Below, in pieces: positions 61,760 through 64,000 of a stretch of 64,000 nucleotides of DNA. The stretch lies in NCBI GenBank assembly GCA_009649675.1, contig WJPL01000001.1, positions 826,469 through 890,468 of the forward strand, in the 5' to 3' direction. The position numbers and the translations under genes are program-made. Under the pieces are notes generated by a model. The model was not told where the DNA came from. It made no database searches and saw only the letters and a program-made list of their open reading frames with translations. Source of the DNA: Alphaproteobacteria bacterium HT1-32 (GTDB lineage Bacteria > Pseudomonadota > Alphaproteobacteria > Rhodospirillales > HT1-32). Numbering within the stretch: the stretch's first letter is position 1; the number at the start of each line of letters is the position of its first letter.

Positions 61760-63241
61760 TCAGTCCGGTTTCTTGCCAGTGGTATCCCCGCCGGCATCAG
61801 GCGCATCGGCCTTTTCCCCGGATTCATCACCGTCAGCCGTCTCGCGGTCCTCCTCTTTACTCTCCGGTGTCACCGGTACACCGCGGGTTTCCAGCAACCG
61901 TTCCACACGACCGATATTCTTCTGCAGGACATGGACGTTATTTGTTGAACCGGCTTCCCGATAGACTTCCATGGCCCCCCTGAACGAAGAGGCCGCACGC
62001 TGTAGCAGGGAGTTGTCTCCGGTGGCCTTCCCCAGTGAAAACAGGGCCGCACCAAGGTTGTTCTGCGATGCAGCCCATAGCCCGGGAACCGCCTCCCGTC
62101 TCCGGACTTCCAGCGCTTTCATGAAGCATTCAACCGCCTGTTCAGCGAGCGCGGTACCCGAGAAGCTCTCTGCCAGTTGCGCCAGCGTGATCCCCTGACT
62201 GTTCATCAGCTCTGACCAGCGGGCGGGAGAACGCCCCCGCGTGAATACTTTCAGCGCTTCGCCATACGCCTTGATCGCAGCCTGCAAAGATCGCGGTTCA
62301 TTGCTGTTTGCCCCATGCCGGTACAATGCATGCCCCCGGTTCATCTGGGCCAGTGCCCAGTCATCCGGCTGGCTGTCAGCCCCGAAAGCATCTGCAGCAC
62401 TGGCAAAGGCTTCGGCTGCCGTTGTCAGACAGGAGGGCTCACCACTGAGATCAGCCAGCGACATGTAACAGGCCGCGCGGTGTGACTGCGCCATACCGGC
62501 ATCCAGCGGCAGGGAGGCCGCAGCCGGCATTTCAAGTGCTTTCCACAGCGTCTCCGCCGCAATATTCATCATTTCCGCATTGCGGGTACGCCCGGCAAGC
62601 GCTGCCAGGCAATTGCCATAGGTTGCCCGTGCAGAGAACATCTGATTATCGGTCAATCCTGGCGGCCCGGCCTGAAACGTCTCTGACAACCGGTCGAGAA
62701 CAGGTCCCAGTTCGATCAGGATTTCCCTCAGATGAAGTTCATTTCTGGGCGGTACAGCAGCCAGAATGGCCGCATAGATCAGATCGCTGATCTCGACGCT
62801 GAAATTGACCGGCACCCGCAGCAGGTCACCAAGACCAACGGCACCAGGCTTGGTCAGCGGCTCCTGGCGTACCGGGAACAGGCGAATATTGAGATCACCG
62901 CTCTCTACGGCGACAGTTCCCCAGATCACCACATCTGCATTCACCAACAATGCCTGTTCGTGCGCAACCTCCGCTGCCGCAGCGAGACGCCCTGCCAGCG
63001 CCCCTTCACCTGACATCTCGATCTTCTTTGACGACACTTTGAGGGCAACTTCCGAGCGCATCGACAGCCCGCGCATCATCACCCCTTCAGGGCCATCAAC
63101 CTGCGGGTCGCCAAATGGCGACAACAGGGCAACGACCGATGCCCCCGGCGCGTTATTAACAGCGCCTGCAGCTTGCGACGCGGCCAGCGCATCATCCTGT
63201 TTTCCCAGAAACAGGCTTAACAGGCTTTGAAAGAAAGACAT
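61760..63241 (-). CDS. TPR-containing protein of unknown function
   Basis: 493 aa from the ATG at 63241 (an in-frame TTG at 63247 adds two residues). An N-terminal part of about 170 aa has beta-strand-like stretches (SVVALLSPFGDPQVDGPEG, ADVVIWGTVAVESGDLNIRLFPV). From about 200 to 440 it is helical repeats (AQMNRGHALYRHG, AQNNLGAALFSLGKATGD) of the TPR type. The last 45 aa are charged and disordered-looking. No signal peptide is evident. The N-terminal part hints at a FlgO/TolB-like fold, which I cannot confirm. Confidence 0.7.
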   Translation of the reverse strand: MSFFQSLLSLFLGKQDDALAASQAAGAVNNAPGASVVALLSPFGDPQVDGPEGVMMRGLSMRSEVALKVSSKKIEMSGEGALAGRLAAAAEVAHEQALLVNADVVIWGTVAVESGDLNIRLFPVRQEPLTKPGAVGLGDLLRVPVNFSVEISDLIYAAILAAVPPRNELHLREILIELGPVLDRLSETFQAGPPGLTDNQMFSARATYGNCLAALAGRTRNAEMMNIAAETLWKALEMPAAASLPLDAGMAQSHRAACYMSLADLSGEPSCLTTAAEAFASAADAFGADSQPDDWALAQMNRGHALYRHGANSNEPRSLQAAIKAYGEALKVFTRGRSPARWSELMNSQGITLAQLAESFSGTALAEQAVECFMKALEVRRREAVPGLWAASQNNLGAALFSLGKATGDNSLLQRAASSFRGAMEVYREAGSTNNVHVLQKNIGRVERLLETRGVPVTPESKEEDRETADGDESGEKADAPDAGGDTTGKKPD

Positions 63242-63332
63242 CGGCAAGGTTGATCCGGTTATGATCCGACGAGTTTAATCGACAGACACAGGCTTCGCCA
63301 ATATCAGAAGCTGACAGCGTTCTCGGCCGGAC

Positions 63333-63500
63333 CTAAAAGTCCGTGCAGCGGCCCTTCTGTTCCCAGTCACCAAACCGGGTTGGTTCCGGACCTTTCGGCC
63401 CGCCAACTTCTTTCCGTTCAACAGCCGGGGTCGTTTTTGCCCTGCTGTCCGATCCCGTTTCCGGAACGGACGCGTCTTCCTTGCTGGGGGTATCACTCAT
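63333..63500 (-). CDS. DUF1674 protein, succinate dehydrogenase assembly factor 4-like
   Basis: 55 aa from the ATG at 63500. The C-terminal block GGPKGPEPTRFGDWEQKGR followed by CTDF is the signature of DUF1674/Sdh8 (SDHAF4), which helps mature the flavoprotein subunit of succinate dehydrogenase; usual sequence ends -SDF. The N-terminal half is acidic and low-complexity. A frame extending to 63587 overlaps the htpX start and is rejected. Confidence 0.85.
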   Translation of the reverse strand: MSDTPSKEDASVPETGSDSRAKTTPAVERKEVGGPKGPEPTRFGDWEQKGRCTDF

Positions 63501-63580
63501 CTTGAAGCTCTCCGGATTTACTTCATATATAGCGCGCTTACCGGACGCGCCAAGCCGCGTCGTTATGGAACACAGAACAG

Positions 63581-64000
63581 ATGTCACAGGGTTATCTTAA
63601 AACGACTTTGCTGCTGGCGGCGCTGACCGCCGTGTTTGTTGGTGCCGGATGGCTGGCCGGCGGACAGGGCGGTATGATCATCGCTCTGTTGTTTGCAGGT
63701 GGTATGAACCTGTTTTCCTACTGGAATGCAGACAAGATCGTGCTGCGCATGTACGGCGCACGCGAGGTTGACCGACGGTCTGCCCCCGGATTTTACGGTA
63801 TTGTCGAGACACTCGCCGCAAAGGCCGGTATGCCGATGCCGAAAGTCTATATCATGGACAATCCGCAGCCCAATGCCTTCGCCACCGGACGAAATCCGGA
63901 AAATGCAGCTGTCGCCGCAACCACCGGACTGCTGAAAATTCTGAACGATCAGGAGATCGCCGGGGTGATGGCCCATGAACTTGCGCATGTGCAAAACCGG
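63581..64000 (+). CDS. htpX: Heat-shock zinc metalloprotease HtpX (partial, runs off the window)
   Basis: The first 140 codons of an M48 membrane protease. Two N-terminal membrane helices ([17 protein letters not shown] and [18 protein letters not shown]), then [24 protein letters not shown] and [16 protein letters not shown], and the zinc motif HELAH at the window edge. It degrades misfolded inner-membrane proteins. Divergent from the DUF1674 gene, with 80 bp between starts. Confidence 0.95.
   Translation, partial: MSQGYLKTTLLLAALTAVFVGAGWLAGGQGGMIIALLFAGGMNLFSYWNADKIVLRMYGAREVDRRSAPGFYGIVETLAAKAGMPMPKVYIMDNPQPNAFATGRNPENAAVAATTGLLKILNDQEIAGVMAHELAHVQNR

Noticed and set aside
1-64000. CRISPR arrays, riboswitches, rRNA genes, prophage genes
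   Set aside because: No regularly spaced repeats, no recognisable riboswitch core, no rRNA sequence and no phage structural or integrase genes were seen by eye.

Overview
The window is about 60% GC by eye and almost fully coding. It comes from an alphaproteobacterium. The evidence is GcrA (a cell-cycle regulator confined to that class) with a perfect DnaA box upstream, a three-gene cytochrome bc1 operon (Rieske, cytochrome b, cytochrome c1), a hemC-hemD-mitofilin-like-HemY-like block, and a DUF1674/SdhAF4 protein. Several unrelated organic-acid transporters suggest an aerobic scavenger of dissolved organic acids. I cannot name genus or order.

Layout. (a) 1-5061: tripartite tricarboxylate transporter (binding protein; fused TctA-TctB permease), an alpha/beta hydrolase and a convergent LysR regulator. 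(b) 5268-7053: YaaA and Rnk. (c) 7122-15149: a seven-gene minus-strand catabolic operon (two ABC permeases, Tat-exported binding protein, ATPase, SMP-30 lactonase, SDR, isocitrate/isopropylmalate-type dehydrogenase), divergent from a GntR/UTRA regulator and a sugar isomerase-like gene, with a 14-bp palindrome in the shared promoter. (d) About 15217-17468: an AT-rich islet ending at a CAT-anticodon tRNA. It holds an IS3-family integrase remnant and a two-gene cassette (unknown 201-aa protein plus a SIR2/AbiH-like protein), the best candidate here for an undescribed (phage-defence-like) system. (e) 17740-20595: TRAP transporter. (f) 20775-25003: CPA2 antiporter, TPR lipoprotein, ispE, tRNA-Gln. 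(g) 25050-30045: an iron/putrescine-type ABC importer with an enolase-superfamily enzyme, preceded by two copies of a TGCATGCA-centred operator exactly 63 bp apart. (h) 30365-33038: petABC and its terminator. (i) 33434-38747: a periplasmic molybdopterin-fold protein with a sensor kinase, trmL, hemF, a Nudix protein, small proteins and gcrA. (j) 38785-54921: surface polysaccharide locus. (k) 54923-59631: heme-related operon. (l) 59705-64000: tsaD, gpsA, a TPR protein, DUF1674 and the start of htpX.

The polysaccharide locus has three transcription units. One minus-strand set encodes a GT9 transferase, two glycosyltransferases and an O-antigen ligase-like protein. A plus-strand set encodes four glycosyltransferases and a polytopic membrane protein. 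A tightly overlapped minus-strand operon encodes RmlB, RmlA, a GtrB-like GT2, a Gfo/Idh reductase, a DegT aminotransferase and a half-length NDP-hexose 2,3-dehydratase. RmlC and RmlD are absent, so the expected product is a dTDP-linked amino-2-deoxy sugar rather than L-rhamnose. This operon starts 1 nt after the stop of the HemY-like gene, so the ten genes from hemC to the 2,3-dehydratase form one co-directional run.

All functions come from reading translated sequence and motifs. No database search was run.
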